Source: JBKEBQ01 sp047973225
GTDB taxonomy: Bacteria; Bacillota_I; Bacilli_A; Erysipelotrichales; Erysipelotrichaceae
Direction of reading: 5' to 3'
Assembly: GCA_047973225.1 (NCBI GenBank)
Contig: JBKEBQ010000043.1
Location: 1 to 64,000, forward strand
Length of the DNA: 64,000 bases
Shown: piece by piece, positions 46,307-54,799 of the stretch
Layout of the letters: each line of letters opens with the position of its first letter
How positions within the stretch are numbered: the first letter of the stretch is position 1
Translations under genes and position numbers: made by a program
The notes under the pieces: model-generated
The model's input: the letters and a program-made list of their open reading frames with translations, nothing else
Database searches by the model: none
What the model was told of the DNA's origin: nothing

Positions 46307-47677
46307 ATGGATGTAATTTTAGATTTTTTTCAATTTGTTCAAGGTTTAGGGGTATCGGTTGTTATGCCAATCGTGATTACGATTTTGGGATGTGCTTTAG
46401 GAGCTGGTTTTGGTAAAAGTTTGCGTTCAGGATTAACAGTAGGGATTGGATTTATTGGATTGAACTTAGTTATTAATAATTTGCTTGGTGTAAACTTAGC
46501 GCCTGCTGTACAAGCGATGGTTGAACGTTTTGGCTTAGAATTATCTGTAATTGACGTAGGATGGCCGGCATCTGCAGCAATCGCCATGGGATCTACAGTA
46601 GGATTGGTTATAATTCCGGTAGGATTAATTGTAAATATTTTTATGTTATTGACGAATACAACACAAACTGTTGATGTTGATATTTGGGATTATTGGCATT
46701 TTGCATTTACAGGTGCGTTAGTTGCAATTGTTACAAACAGTGTTGCATTTGGAATAGTTTCGGCAATTATCAACATGGTAATTGTTATGGTTCTAGGCGA
46801 TTATACTGCGCCTGAAGTTGAAAAATCGCTTGGATTACCAGGTGTATCATTACCGCATGGATTTACAACCGCATATGCACCAATAGCAATGTTTTTTAAC
46901 AAAGTTTTCGACATGATTCCTGTGATTAATAAAATTGACATAAATATGGATTCTGTTCAAAAACGCTTTGGTGTATTTGGAGAACCTATTCTTGTTGGAA
47001 CGACGTTGGGAATACTTATTGGAGTATTAGCAGGATATGATACAACAAATATCATGATTCTTGGGGTTTCCTTAGGCGGTGTTCTGGTTTTGATTCCGAA
47101 AATGGCTGCATTACTAATGGAGGGTTTAATTCCTATTAGTGATACTGCGAGTGAATTTATAAAAAAACGTTTTAAAAATCGTGCAAAAATATATATTGGA
47201 CTAGATTCCGCTGTAGGGGTGGGGCATCCTGTCACCTTGGCAATTTCATTTATTTTAGTACCAATGATGATCTTTTTAGCGGTAATTATTCCGGGGAACA
47301 AGGTTTTACCTTTTGCGGATTTAGCGGTTGTACCTTGGATGTTTGTATTGATTACGCCGATTGTAAAAGAGAACGGATTTAGAGGAATACTTATTGGAAC
47401 AATTGTATTGGCAGTTGGACTATTGATCGCTACTGACCTAGCTCCGCTAATTACCGAAGCAGCAAAAAATGTAAATTTTGCAATGCCAGAAGGTGCTTCT
47501 ATGATCTCTTCGATTTGTGATGGTGCAAATCCTTTAACTTGGATTTTGGTGAGATTACACGATTTTGGTATTTTAGGTGTTGGCATTGCTGCTATATTTG
47601 CGACAGGCTTAGCGTTATGGAATCGTATACGTATTAAAAAAGAAGCAGAGACATTGCATATGCAGCAAGGTGCATGA
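46307..47677 (+). CDS. PTS EIIC component, galactitol family (GatC)
   Basis: A 456-aa permease with about ten membrane segments, of the EIIC-Gat family. Seen: GFGKSLRSGLTVGIGFIGLN at the N-terminus, AIAMGSTVGL, SLPHGFTTAYAP, and ANPLTWILVRLHDFG near the end. The family imports galactitol, D-arabitol, and related polyols or sugars. It determines the substrate of the operon, but the sugar cannot be told from sequence. The stop overlaps the next start. Confidence 0.93.
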   Translation: MDVILDFFQFVQGLGVSVVMPIVITILGCALGAGFGKSLRSGLTVGIGFIGLNLVINNLLGVNLAPAVQAMVERFGLELSVIDVGWPASAAIAMGSTVGLVIIPVGLIVNIFMLLTNTTQTVDVDIWDYWHFAFTGALVAIVTNSVAFGIVSAIINMVIVMVLGDYTAPEVEKSLGLPGVSLPHGFTTAYAPIAMFFNKVFDMIPVINKIDINMDSVQKRFGVFGEPILVGTTLGILIGVLAGYDTTNIMILGVSLGGVLVLIPKMAALLMEGLIPISDTASEFIKKRFKNRAKIYIGLDSAVGVGHPVTLAISFILVPMMIFLAVIIPGNKVLPFADLAVVPWMFVLITPIVKENGFRGILIGTIVLAVGLLIATDLAPLITEAAKNVNFAMPEGASMISSICDGANPLTWILVRLHDFGILGVGIAAIFATGLALWNRIRIKKEAETLHMQQGA

Positions 47678-48216
47678 ATATAAGCAAGGAGCTGAGGATA
47701 GTGAAGACTTATTTGTATAATAAGAAACAGTATTTTTTGGGAGTAGTATTAACCGGTTACTTTTGTATTTTCATAATTATTATGGCGACTATTCTAATGG
47801 TCTTAAATTATTTGACAGGACTGATGATAGTTGTGATTATTGTGGCATTTTATACAATATGGAATAGTTTTATTTCGAACAGCAATCCATCGAAAGTTAT
47901 AATAGGAGATGATTATATAAGTTTTCATTCTTTCAATAGAAAAGACATCTATTTTTATGAAGAGATAGAGCAATTGAGAATCCGTGAATTTCCTAGTTCA
48001 GGGAAAATGTTTATCAGAGTGAATGATGCGGGTATTTTGAAAGGAAGATATTGGTTACAAACAAAGATGTTTGATGAGGGAAAAGAACTTTTTGTTTCGC
48101 TTTTAAATATTGAATACTGTATGTTTCCGGATACTTTAAAAGGAAGAGCGAGAAGTGTAAATACAGAATACTTACAAATACAAAAACAAAAAAATAAAAC
48201 TGAAAAGAAAGGTTAA
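47674..48216 (+). CDS. Small membrane protein of the PTS operon, function unknown
   Basis: A 180-aa protein, not recognised. Two closely spaced membrane helices (about residues 20-44 and 46-66) are followed by a soluble part with beta-strand pattern (VIIGDDYISFHSF, KMFIRVND) that resembles the layout of bacterial PH-like membrane proteins. It overlaps the EIIC stop and lies 5 bases before the aldolase gene, so it belongs to the operon. It may assist or regulate the permease; this is a guess. Confidence 0.75.
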   Translation: MNISKELRIVKTYLYNKKQYFLGVVLTGYFCIFIIIMATILMVLNYLTGLMIVVIIVAFYTIWNSFISNSNPSKVIIGDDYISFHSFNRKDIYFYEEIEQLRIREFPSSGKMFIRVNDAGILKGRYWLQTKMFDEGKELFVSLLNIEYCMFPDTLKGRARSVNTEYLQIQKQKNKTEKKG

Positions 48217-48221
48217 AATAA

Positions 48222-48860
48222 ATGTTTGAAGTTGAAAAGAAAAAAATTATAGAGGCAGGAATAAAGTTAGATCATTATGGATTAATTGCGTTATCGGGTG
48301 GTAATATTAGTTGGAGAATGGAAAATGGTAAGATATTAGTCACACCAAGCGCTATGATTTACGAGGACATGATACCAAGTGATATTTGTGTGGTGGATAT
48401 AAACGGCAAAATATTAGAAGGAAGTAGGAGAATTTCAGTAGATACAGAAGCAATTTTACATATTCTTAGAAACCGAAATGATATTCATGCAGTTATCCAT
48501 ACACATCAGCCATATGCCACAGCATTGGGATTGGTAGATGATGAAATTTCTTGCAATCTCACAACGCTTGCCAATGCCACAGGGGGGAGTGTTCATGTTG
48601 CGGAATATAGCAGTGCTGCAAGTATAGATATGGGTGTGAAAGCATTGAAACATTTGGATGAACAGTTGGCAGTGGTTCTCAAACATCATGGTGTGATCAC
48701 GATTGGGCGGGATTTAAAACAAGCGCTCTATGTTTGTGTCTACTTGGAAGAGGCGTGTAAGACTATTATATTAGCAAGAACAACAGGTAAAAAAATGGCA
48801 ATGATGAGCGAGAAACAAATTCACACTGCTGTAGAAATATTCAAACAATATGGTCAATAA
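48222..48860 (+). CDS. Class II aldolase/epimerase, FucA/AraD family
   Basis: A 212-aa zinc enzyme that splits or epimerises a phosphosugar, as L-fuculose-, L-rhamnulose- or ribulose-phosphate enzymes do. LSGGNISWR near residue 25, Glu in DTEAILH, zinc His pair in IHTHQP near 93 and the third His in KHHGVITIG near 155 are all present. As the second aldolase of the operon it could form DHAP from a ketose 1-phosphate, while the FBA-type one acts on a bisphosphate, or the two serve different steps. Last gene before the terminator. Confidence 0.9.
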   Translation: MFEVEKKKIIEAGIKLDHYGLIALSGGNISWRMENGKILVTPSAMIYEDMIPSDICVVDINGKILEGSRRISVDTEAILHILRNRNDIHAVIHTHQPYATALGLVDDEISCNLTTLANATGGSVHVAEYSSAASIDMGVKALKHLDEQLAVVLKHHGVITIGRDLKQALYVCVYLEEACKTIILARTTGKKMAMMSEKQIHTAVEIFKQYGQ

Positions 48861-48926
48861 GAATATATAGTTATTGACTAAAAGCTTAAAAAAAATTGAA
48901 CCGTTGAATGTGACTGTAAAAAGTGT

Positions 48927-48977
48927 ATATAGGAGCTTCTTTTAGATTACGAAGAAATATAGCTCCTATATTTTTTA
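48927..48977 (+). terminator. PTS operon terminator
   Basis: An 11-bp perfect outer stem (48927-48937 with 48961-48971) encloses a smaller CTTC/GAAG stem and is followed by T6. Confidence 0.88.
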
Positions 48978-49276
48978 TATGAAAAAGCAGAACAAACAAA
49001 GAGTATTAAAAAAACTTACTGATTATGATTGAAAGTTTCTGAATTAAAAAGTTGTACTTATCGCTTGCATATTATCTAAAAATAAACTAAAAGCATAGAT
49101 AAATTAGAAGACATAGGAATTTAAATAGCGTATATGTGCTAAATGTGTTACAATTGTAAAGTTCAAAAATATACGTTTTATCATCATACAGTTTTTGGAA
49201 AAGTAATATAGAATATGCAATAGAGATGTTAAAAACAAATTTATGATCGTTTTGTAATACGTTATGGAGGAGTCAA
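48978..49276. other. Spacer before rseP
   Basis: No gene is visible. TGT-TACAAT at 49146-49154 is a possible extended -10 for rseP, which would leave a leader of about 115 bases. Confidence 0.4.
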
Positions 49277-50338
49277 ATGATAGATGTAGTTTTAGGATTT
49301 ATTCCTTTTGTACTGTTGATTGGGATTGTTGTTACGGTTCACGAATTGGGACATTTTTTGACAGCTAAACATTTTGGCGTTTTTTGTGGGGAATTTTCAA
49401 TTGGTATGGGACCGCTCTTATATAAAAAACAGGTCGGGGAAACACAATACTCGTTACGTTTATTACCGGTTGGAGGTTTTGTATCAATGGCAGGAGAAGC
49501 GGATGATACAAAAGTAGATGCGTCCATTCCATTTGAACGAACGATTAATGGAATCAAGCCAGCAAGGCGCATCATGGTCATGATGGCTGGTATTGTTATG
49601 AATGTTTTATTAGCGCTTGTACTTTATATTGGCGTTAATCTTGCGATTGGTGAAAAAATAGATACAAGCAAACCAGCAGATGCGATTGTAGCCAACATTG
49701 TAGTTGATGGTGCAGCGGATCAAGCAGGAATGAAAATTGGTGATGAATTTGTATCAATGAAATTAGCAGGTGGTAGCACAAAAGCAATTAACGATACAGA
49801 AGATATAAATATTGTCAACGATCAATTGATAACATTTGAGGTATTAAGAGAAGGCAAAATTCAAGAAATAGAAATGACACCTATTTTTGATGAGGGAAGC
49901 GAGAAATATTTAATGGGCGTATCCTTTTCATATCCAACGATTCCGATGGGACCCTTGGAATCTATTCAAAAAGGATTTCAAGATATGGGTAGAGCGTCTA
50001 TGTTGTTGATGGATGCACTAGGAAGAATTTTTTCCGGGCAGGATTTAGATCAATTAAGTGGACCGGTAGGAATTTATCAAGTTGCCGCAGACGCCATTGA
50101 TTATGGAGTGCTTTATTTTTGCCAATTGTTGGCGCTATTTTCAATAAACTTAGCTGTTATGAATGCTTTACCACTTCCCGTTCTTGATGGAGGAAGAGCA
50201 TTGATTGTGTTGTTGGAAACGATATTCAAACGCAAGTTCAATGAAAAAATTATGACAGGATTGCTATATGGGGGCGTTATTTTGTTAATTGCCTTAATGG
50301 CATATGCAACATTTAATGATATATTGAAAATGTTTTAA
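49277..50338 (+). CDS. rseP: RIP metalloprotease RseP/YluC
   Basis: A 353-aa intramembrane zinc protease of the site-2 family. HELGH in the first helix (residue about 22), one PDZ domain (about 115-185), and the second motif NALPLPVLDGGRAL near residue 295. It cuts membrane-bound anti-sigma factors or signal-peptide remnants. GGAGG precedes ATG 49277. In relatives it lies behind dxr and before proS/polC; here neither proS nor polC follows. Confidence 0.95.
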   Translation: MIDVVLGFIPFVLLIGIVVTVHELGHFLTAKHFGVFCGEFSIGMGPLLYKKQVGETQYSLRLLPVGGFVSMAGEADDTKVDASIPFERTINGIKPARRIMVMMAGIVMNVLLALVLYIGVNLAIGEKIDTSKPADAIVANIVVDGAADQAGMKIGDEFVSMKLAGGSTKAINDTEDINIVNDQLITFEVLREGKIQEIEMTPIFDEGSEKYLMGVSFSYPTIPMGPLESIQKGFQDMGRASMLLMDALGRIFSGQDLDQLSGPVGIYQVAADAIDYGVLYFCQLLALFSINLAVMNALPLPVLDGGRALIVLLETIFKRKFNEKIMTGLLYGGVILLIALMAYATFNDILKMF

Positions 50339-50387
50339 CTGTACGTGTATTTGTGTATGTCGCAAATACATTAAGTGATTATTATGT

Positions 50388-50420
50388 AACATCATTGTTA
50401 AAAAAAACGATGATGTTTTT
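50388..50420 (+). terminator. rseP terminator
   Basis: AACATCATTGT pairs with ACGATGATGTT (11 bp, one G-T), ending in T. The 3' arm and following bases closely match the terminator at 51335-51347. Confidence 0.85.
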
Positions 50421-50665
50421 AAATTGGTATCTAATTTCAACAGGTAGTGTCTGCAAAAAATTAAAAGTGTTATTAGCATATTATAATAAAGTTTTTTGAG
50501 TTAGAATATCATAATAAATAAAACAAAATTATGTTGGACATATGCAATGCCCACCCATTTAATGCACATATTCTCATGCTTAAATATTGGTGATACTTGT
50601 TTTTTTTGTGGGGGGTGTATACTAAAGGTGTAAGAAGAATAAAGATTATTAACAACGAAAGGGGA
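50421..50665. other. Spacer before the DUF2599 gene
   Basis: AT-rich, no gene seen. TATACT at 50618-50623, just behind an unusual run of six G, is a possible -10 box. Confidence 0.4.
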
Positions 50666-50980
50666 ATGCATTATGAAAAAGTTAATAAGTTTATTTTCAG
50701 CACAGTAACCTGGATTAAAAGGTCTGGGAAGGTATCGTTAAGTGTAACGCCTAAGCATCCAAGGGCTGTAAATAAGTCAGCATCATGGAATCAGTTGTAT
50801 CTATATTTTCAATATCATCCATTTTATACGCAAGTACAAAACCAATCTAGACAAAGCAGCTTATATAATCAATATATTTGTCACGTGGACTTTGCTAAAG
50901 ACAGAAAAGTCCCTTGGAACCTAGAACCATGGAGAAGAGATAAAGGCTATTGGGGATTTGTATTCAATAGATGCAATTAA
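50666..50980 (+). CDS. DUF2599-family protein with damaged signal peptide
   Basis: The body fits the DUF2599 pattern: VTWIKRSGKVSLSVTPK, SWNQLYLYF, SLYNQYICHVDFA, PWNLEPWRRDKGYWGF, and a final CN. Known members carry an N-terminal signal peptide and are secreted. Here the well-spaced ATG (50673, 8 bases after GAAAGGGG) reads MKKLISLFSAQ and stops, which looks like the start of that signal. The body is open only in another frame, from ATG 50666, which is too close to the binding site. A frameshift or deletion in the signal peptide is likely. Function unknown; two Cys could bond. Confidence 0.65.
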   Translation: MHYEKVNKFIFSTVTWIKRSGKVSLSVTPKHPRAVNKSASWNQLYLYFQYHPFYTQVQNQSRQSSLYNQYICHVDFAKDRKVPWNLEPWRRDKGYWGFVFNRCN

Positions 50981-51022
50981 AAAGAATCTATAAAGAGCAA
51001 TCAAAAAAAAGGAGGGAAAGTT

Positions 51023-51271
51023 ATGAAAAAAAGAACATTTGGTTTGGTTTTAATCGTCATAGCATTATTTTCTGAACATAATATTATTCGCATTGATAAC
51101 CTATCTCGGACGGTTGAGTATATGGATACAGATTATCACATGAATTCACTTCCATTCATACATCTTTTGATGATTTCATTACAAATTTTATTGATCATCA
51201 CCATTGTTGAAATTGTATGTGCTATTATAAAAAAGAAAAAACAGAGTGGTAAGGAAACAGTAAGTGAGTAA
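51023..51271 (+). CDS. 82-aa two-helix membrane protein, unknown
   Basis: Not recognised. Hydrophobic stretch at residues 7-17 (signal or short helix), a polar loop of about 30 residues, and a strong helix near residues 45-68 (LLMISLQILLIITIVEIVCAII) followed by KKKK and an acidic/polar tail. A strong AAAAAGGAGGG lies before ATG 51023. It is paired with the DUF2599 gene, 42 bases downstream, and ends at the second of two similar terminators. An immunity-like partner role is possible but not shown. Confidence 0.65.
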   Translation: MKKRTFGLVLIVIALFSEHNIIRIDNLSRTVEYMDTDYHMNSLPFIHLLMISLQILLIITIVEIVCAIIKKKKQSGKETVSE

Positions 51272-51310
51272 TATAGTACACAAATGATGTGCCAAAACAA
51301 TATAGAAATG

Positions 51311-51347
51311 AAACATCATCGTTATATGAAATAGCGATGATGTTTTT
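51311..51347 (+). terminator. Terminator of the DUF2599 cassette
   Basis: AAACATCATCG pairs with CGATGATGTTT (51335-51345), then T. It resembles the rseP terminator at 50388-50420 in stem and tail. Confidence 0.85.
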
Positions 51348-51575
51348 AAGTTGCTTCCATGATAGAAACGTAATTATATAGGAACGCAAAAATTTTGCCA
51401 TTATGGATGCTTTTACAGAATTGATTTATGTAAGTATGCTTAGATAAAATGAACACCTTTGTAGTTGTATTTTCATAATCTTGTATATATGTGCTTTCTT
51501 AGATTTTGGATATCATGTAGTGAAGTTGTTTTTCTATGTGCAAAAAAGAAAAATTGGTATATAATGAAGCGTAAT
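51348..51575. other. Spacer before the aminopeptidase genes
   Basis: No gene seen. TATAAT at 51560-51565, 24 bases before the ATG, is the likely -10 box of the following pair. Confidence 0.45.
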
Positions 51576-51588
51576 GGAGGTATTCGTA

Positions 51589-53379
51589 ATGATAAATGAA
51601 AGAATAAAAAAATTACAAAATGTGATGCGAGATAAAAAGATTACAATGTATTACATTCCAACTAGTGACTTTCATGGTAGTGAATATGTGGCAGAGTATT
51701 TTCAAGTACGAAAATATATGAGCGGCTTTAGTGGTTCTGCAGGGGTCATGATAATCACCCAGAAAGAAGCACATTTGTGGAGTGATGGTCGTTATTATTT
51801 GCAAGCGGAAAAGCAAACAAAGGATAATGTAGTCGTGTTTCATCGCCAAGGCGAAAAAGGAGTTGTGTCGCCTTTGGCGTTTGTACACAAGCACTTCAAG
51901 GAAAATGATGTGCTAGCATTTGATGGAAGAGTGGTAGCAGCGCCGATCGGGAATGCTTTTAAAAAAGTTGCAGATGAGCGCAATGGAAGTATACGTTATG
52001 ATGAAGATCTTGTAGATGCGATATGGAAGGATCGACCTGCTATATCGAAGGCACCAGTATATCGTTTTGATGATCGATATGCAGGAGAGAGTGCAATTAA
52101 TAAGATTCATAGTATTCGCTCAGCCATGAAAGCGAGCGGAGGAGCACAAGCGCATTTAATTGCAAGCTTAGATGATATTGCCTATATTTTAAATCTAAGA
52201 GGAGATGACATCAAATGTACACCCGTCTTTTTGTCTTATTTATACATTGGTGAAAAGCAAAATTATCTCTATCTTGATATCGATAAAGTGGGTGCAGATA
52301 TAAAAAAATATTTAGATACGCTGGCAATCGAAGTAAAAGCATATGATGCGTTGTATGACGACATAAAGACCTTAGATGTTGAATGTTTATGGTTAGATCC
52401 AGAGCATGTAAACTATATGCTATATTCAAATGTGAAAAAGGAAATTCGCCTCATGGAAGCAGCAAATCCTAGTATTTTGATGAAAGCTGTAAAAAATCAA
52501 GTTGAAATTGAAAATGCAAGGATTGCACATGTGAAAGATGGAGTTGCGATTACAAAGTTTATGTATTGGCTAAAACAAAATGTTGGAAAGCAAGCAATGG
52601 ATGAAATAAGTGTTGCAGATTATTTAGAAAATTTACGTAAGCAACAAGCAGATTTTATCGAATTGAGTTTTGATACGATTAGCGCTTATAAAGCAAATGC
52701 TGCGAACGCGCACTATAAAGCACAAGTCGACAGTAAAGCAGATATTAAAGCAGAAGGAACACTTTTGTTAGATTCTGGTGGACAATATTTACAAGGGACA
52801 ACAGACATTACAAGAACCTTTGCTTTAGGAGATATTGATGATGTTGTAAAAAAACACTTTACACTTGTTTTGGAGTCAATGATTCGTCTTGCGGATGTAA
52901 CATTCTTACAAGGCGTTACTGGGATTAATTTGGATATTTTGGCACGTGCACCTTTATGGCAACATGGTATTGATTATAAGCATGGTACGGGACATGGAAT
53001 TGGCCATTTTCTTGGTGTCCATGAAGGTCCTCAAAGTATTCGCTGGCAAAGTTTAACAAATCGAAAAGAAGAAACAACCTTAGTGGAAGGAATGATGATA
53101 TCGAATGAGCCAGGAGTCTATATTGAAGGCGCATATGGCATTCGTATCGAAAACTTATTGGTTGTACAAAAAGCACAAAAAGTCGGAAATGATCAATTCT
53201 TAAAATTTGAAACATTGACGTTGGCACCAATTGATTTAGATATGATTGATCTGCGTTATTTGAGTGAAAGTGGAAGGGCATATGTTAACACTTATCATAA
53301 AAATGTGTTTGAAAAACTACATCCGTTCTTAGATGAGAATGAAGTGCTTTGGTTAAAAGAATATACAAGAGAAATTTAG
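51589..53379 (+). CDS. Xaa-Pro aminopeptidase (M24B)
   Basis: A 596-aa aminopeptidase P of the long, three-domain type: two N-terminal creatinase-like domains and a C-terminal pita-bread domain. Metal ligands are present: Asp in LLDSGG and TTDITRTF, His in GTGHGIGHFLGVHEGP (near residue 470), Glu in ISNEPGVY and RIENLL. It removes residues in front of proline in cytoplasmic peptides. ATG 51589 is 8 bases after GGAGG. The M18 aminopeptidase gene follows 12 bases behind, forming a peptide-use pair. Confidence 0.93.
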   Translation: MINERIKKLQNVMRDKKITMYYIPTSDFHGSEYVAEYFQVRKYMSGFSGSAGVMIITQKEAHLWSDGRYYLQAEKQTKDNVVVFHRQGEKGVVSPLAFVHKHFKENDVLAFDGRVVAAPIGNAFKKVADERNGSIRYDEDLVDAIWKDRPAISKAPVYRFDDRYAGESAINKIHSIRSAMKASGGAQAHLIASLDDIAYILNLRGDDIKCTPVFLSYLYIGEKQNYLYLDIDKVGADIKKYLDTLAIEVKAYDALYDDIKTLDVECLWLDPEHVNYMLYSNVKKEIRLMEAANPSILMKAVKNQVEIENARIAHVKDGVAITKFMYWLKQNVGKQAMDEISVADYLENLRKQQADFIELSFDTISAYKANAANAHYKAQVDSKADIKAEGTLLLDSGGQYLQGTTDITRTFALGDIDDVVKKHFTLVLESMIRLADVTFLQGVTGINLDILARAPLWQHGIDYKHGTGHGIGHFLGVHEGPQSIRWQSLTNRKEETTLVEGMMISNEPGVYIEGAYGIRIENLLVVQKAQKVGNDQFLKFETLTLAPIDLDMIDLRYLSESGRAYVNTYHKNVFEKLHPFLDENEVLWLKEYTREI

Positions 53380-53391
53380 AAGGAGATTACG

Positions 53392-54768
53392 ATGTACGCA
53401 AAAAACGCTTGGAATAAGTATAATGATAAAGAAAAGAAAAAAGTTTTTGAATTAAATGAAAATTATCGTCAGTTTCTATCTAACTGTAAAACTGAAAGAG
53501 AATGTGTAAGTGAAGCGATTAAAGTTGCAAAGAAAAAAGGTTTCAACAATCTTTATGATGCGATTGTAAATAAACAAAAAATTAAAACAGGCGATAAGTT
53601 TTATGCTGAAAATCGCGAAAAAAATGTATTGTTGTTTGTTGTTGGAAAACAGCCTTTAGATGAAGGTATGCGCATTTTAGGTGCACACATTGATTCACCA
53701 AGACTTGATGTGAAACAAAATCCATTATATGAAAATAGTGAATTGGCATTATTGGATACACATTATTATGGAGGAATTAAAAACTATCAGTGGGTAACGC
53801 TGCCCTTAGCTATTCATGGTGTTGTGTGCAAAAAAGATGGAAGTAAGCAAGCAATCGTGATTGGTGAAAAAGCAAGTGATCCGGTTATGGGGATTAGCGA
53901 TTTATTGATTCATTTATCAAAAGACCAACTACAAAAAAAGGCAAATGATGTTGTCGAAGGCGAAAATTTAGATGTATTGGTGGGCAGCATCCCACTAAAA
54001 GATGTTGAAAAAGATGCTGTGAAAACGGCTGTTTTGCAGTATTTAAAAGATACGTATAAAATGGAAGAAGAGGATTTTTTAAGTGCAGAATTGGAAGTTG
54101 TACCAGCTGGAGAAGCACGTGACTTTGGACTTGATCGCTCGATGCTAACAGGATATGGGCATGATGATCGTGTTTGTGCATATACAAGCTTACAAGCAAT
54201 TTTAGATATTGATGAATGTGCATATACGAGTGTGTGTGCACTTGTTGATAAAGAAGAAGTAGGTAGTATTGGTGCAACGGGGGCACAATCAAAATTTTTT
54301 GAAAATTGCGTGGCTGAGTTATGTGCATTACAAGACATACCTACCGATTTGGGACTGCGTCGTGCCTTAACCAATTCCAAAATGCTATCAAGTGATGTTA
54401 GTGCAGCTTTTGATCCGCTTTATGCCAATGTAAATGAAATAAAGAATACAGCATATTTTGGAAAAGGAATTGTTTTTAATAAATACACGGGTGCTGGAGG
54501 GAAAAGTGGTTGTAATGATGCTAGCCCTGAATTTATTGCCGAACTTAGAAGGATGATGGATGATGCAAATATCCATTATCAAAGTGCGGAGCTAGGAAAA
54601 GTAGATCAAGGTGGAGGGGGAACGATTGCCTATATCTTAGGGAATTTAAATATGGATGTTATCGATGCTGGAGTACCTGTGTTGAATATGCATTCTCCTT
54701 GGGAAGTTGTTTCTAAAGCGGATGTTTACGAAGCGTATCAAGCTTATAAAGTATTTCTTAAATCATAA
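53392..54768 (+). CDS. M18 family aminopeptidase
   Basis: A 458-aa dinuclear zinc aminopeptidase of the M18 family. Metal residues lie in GAHIDSPRLDVK, DDRVCAYTSL, DKEEVGSIGATG (catalytic Glu pair), SSDVSAAFDP and NMHSPWEV. The protein fits the bacterial M18 length. It forms tetrahedral complexes that remove N-terminal, often acidic or neutral, residues. RBS AGAAGGAG. Ends at a terminator shared with the converging hemolysin III gene. Confidence 0.93.
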   Translation: MYAKNAWNKYNDKEKKKVFELNENYRQFLSNCKTERECVSEAIKVAKKKGFNNLYDAIVNKQKIKTGDKFYAENREKNVLLFVVGKQPLDEGMRILGAHIDSPRLDVKQNPLYENSELALLDTHYYGGIKNYQWVTLPLAIHGVVCKKDGSKQAIVIGEKASDPVMGISDLLIHLSKDQLQKKANDVVEGENLDVLVGSIPLKDVEKDAVKTAVLQYLKDTYKMEEEDFLSAELEVVPAGEARDFGLDRSMLTGYGHDDRVCAYTSLQAILDIDECAYTSVCALVDKEEVGSIGATGAQSKFFENCVAELCALQDIPTDLGLRRALTNSKMLSSDVSAAFDPLYANVNEIKNTAYFGKGIVFNKYTGAGGKSGCNDASPEFIAELRRMMDDANIHYQSAELGKVDQGGGGTIAYILGNLNMDVIDAGVPVLNMHSPWEVVSKADVYEAYQAYKVFLKS

Positions 54769-54771
54769 ATA

Positions 54772-54799
54772 AAAAAGTCAGTTATCAAACTGACTTTTT
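54772..54799. terminator. Bidirectional terminator
   Basis: AAAAAGTCAGTT pairs with AACTGACTTTTT (12 bp) around ATCA; it serves both converging genes. Confidence 0.92.

Noticed and set aside
46957..47586. 209-codon minus-strand frame opposite EIIC
   Set aside because: Mirror of a membrane protein gene with strong codon bias; no binding site or family likeness.
50609..50623. Regulator site at the run of six G before TATACT
   Set aside because: Unusual composition but no symmetry or second copy to support a site.
53910..54380. Two long minus-strand frames opposite the M18 aminopeptidase
   Set aside because: Both overlap a well-supported gene and each other; low-complexity translation.
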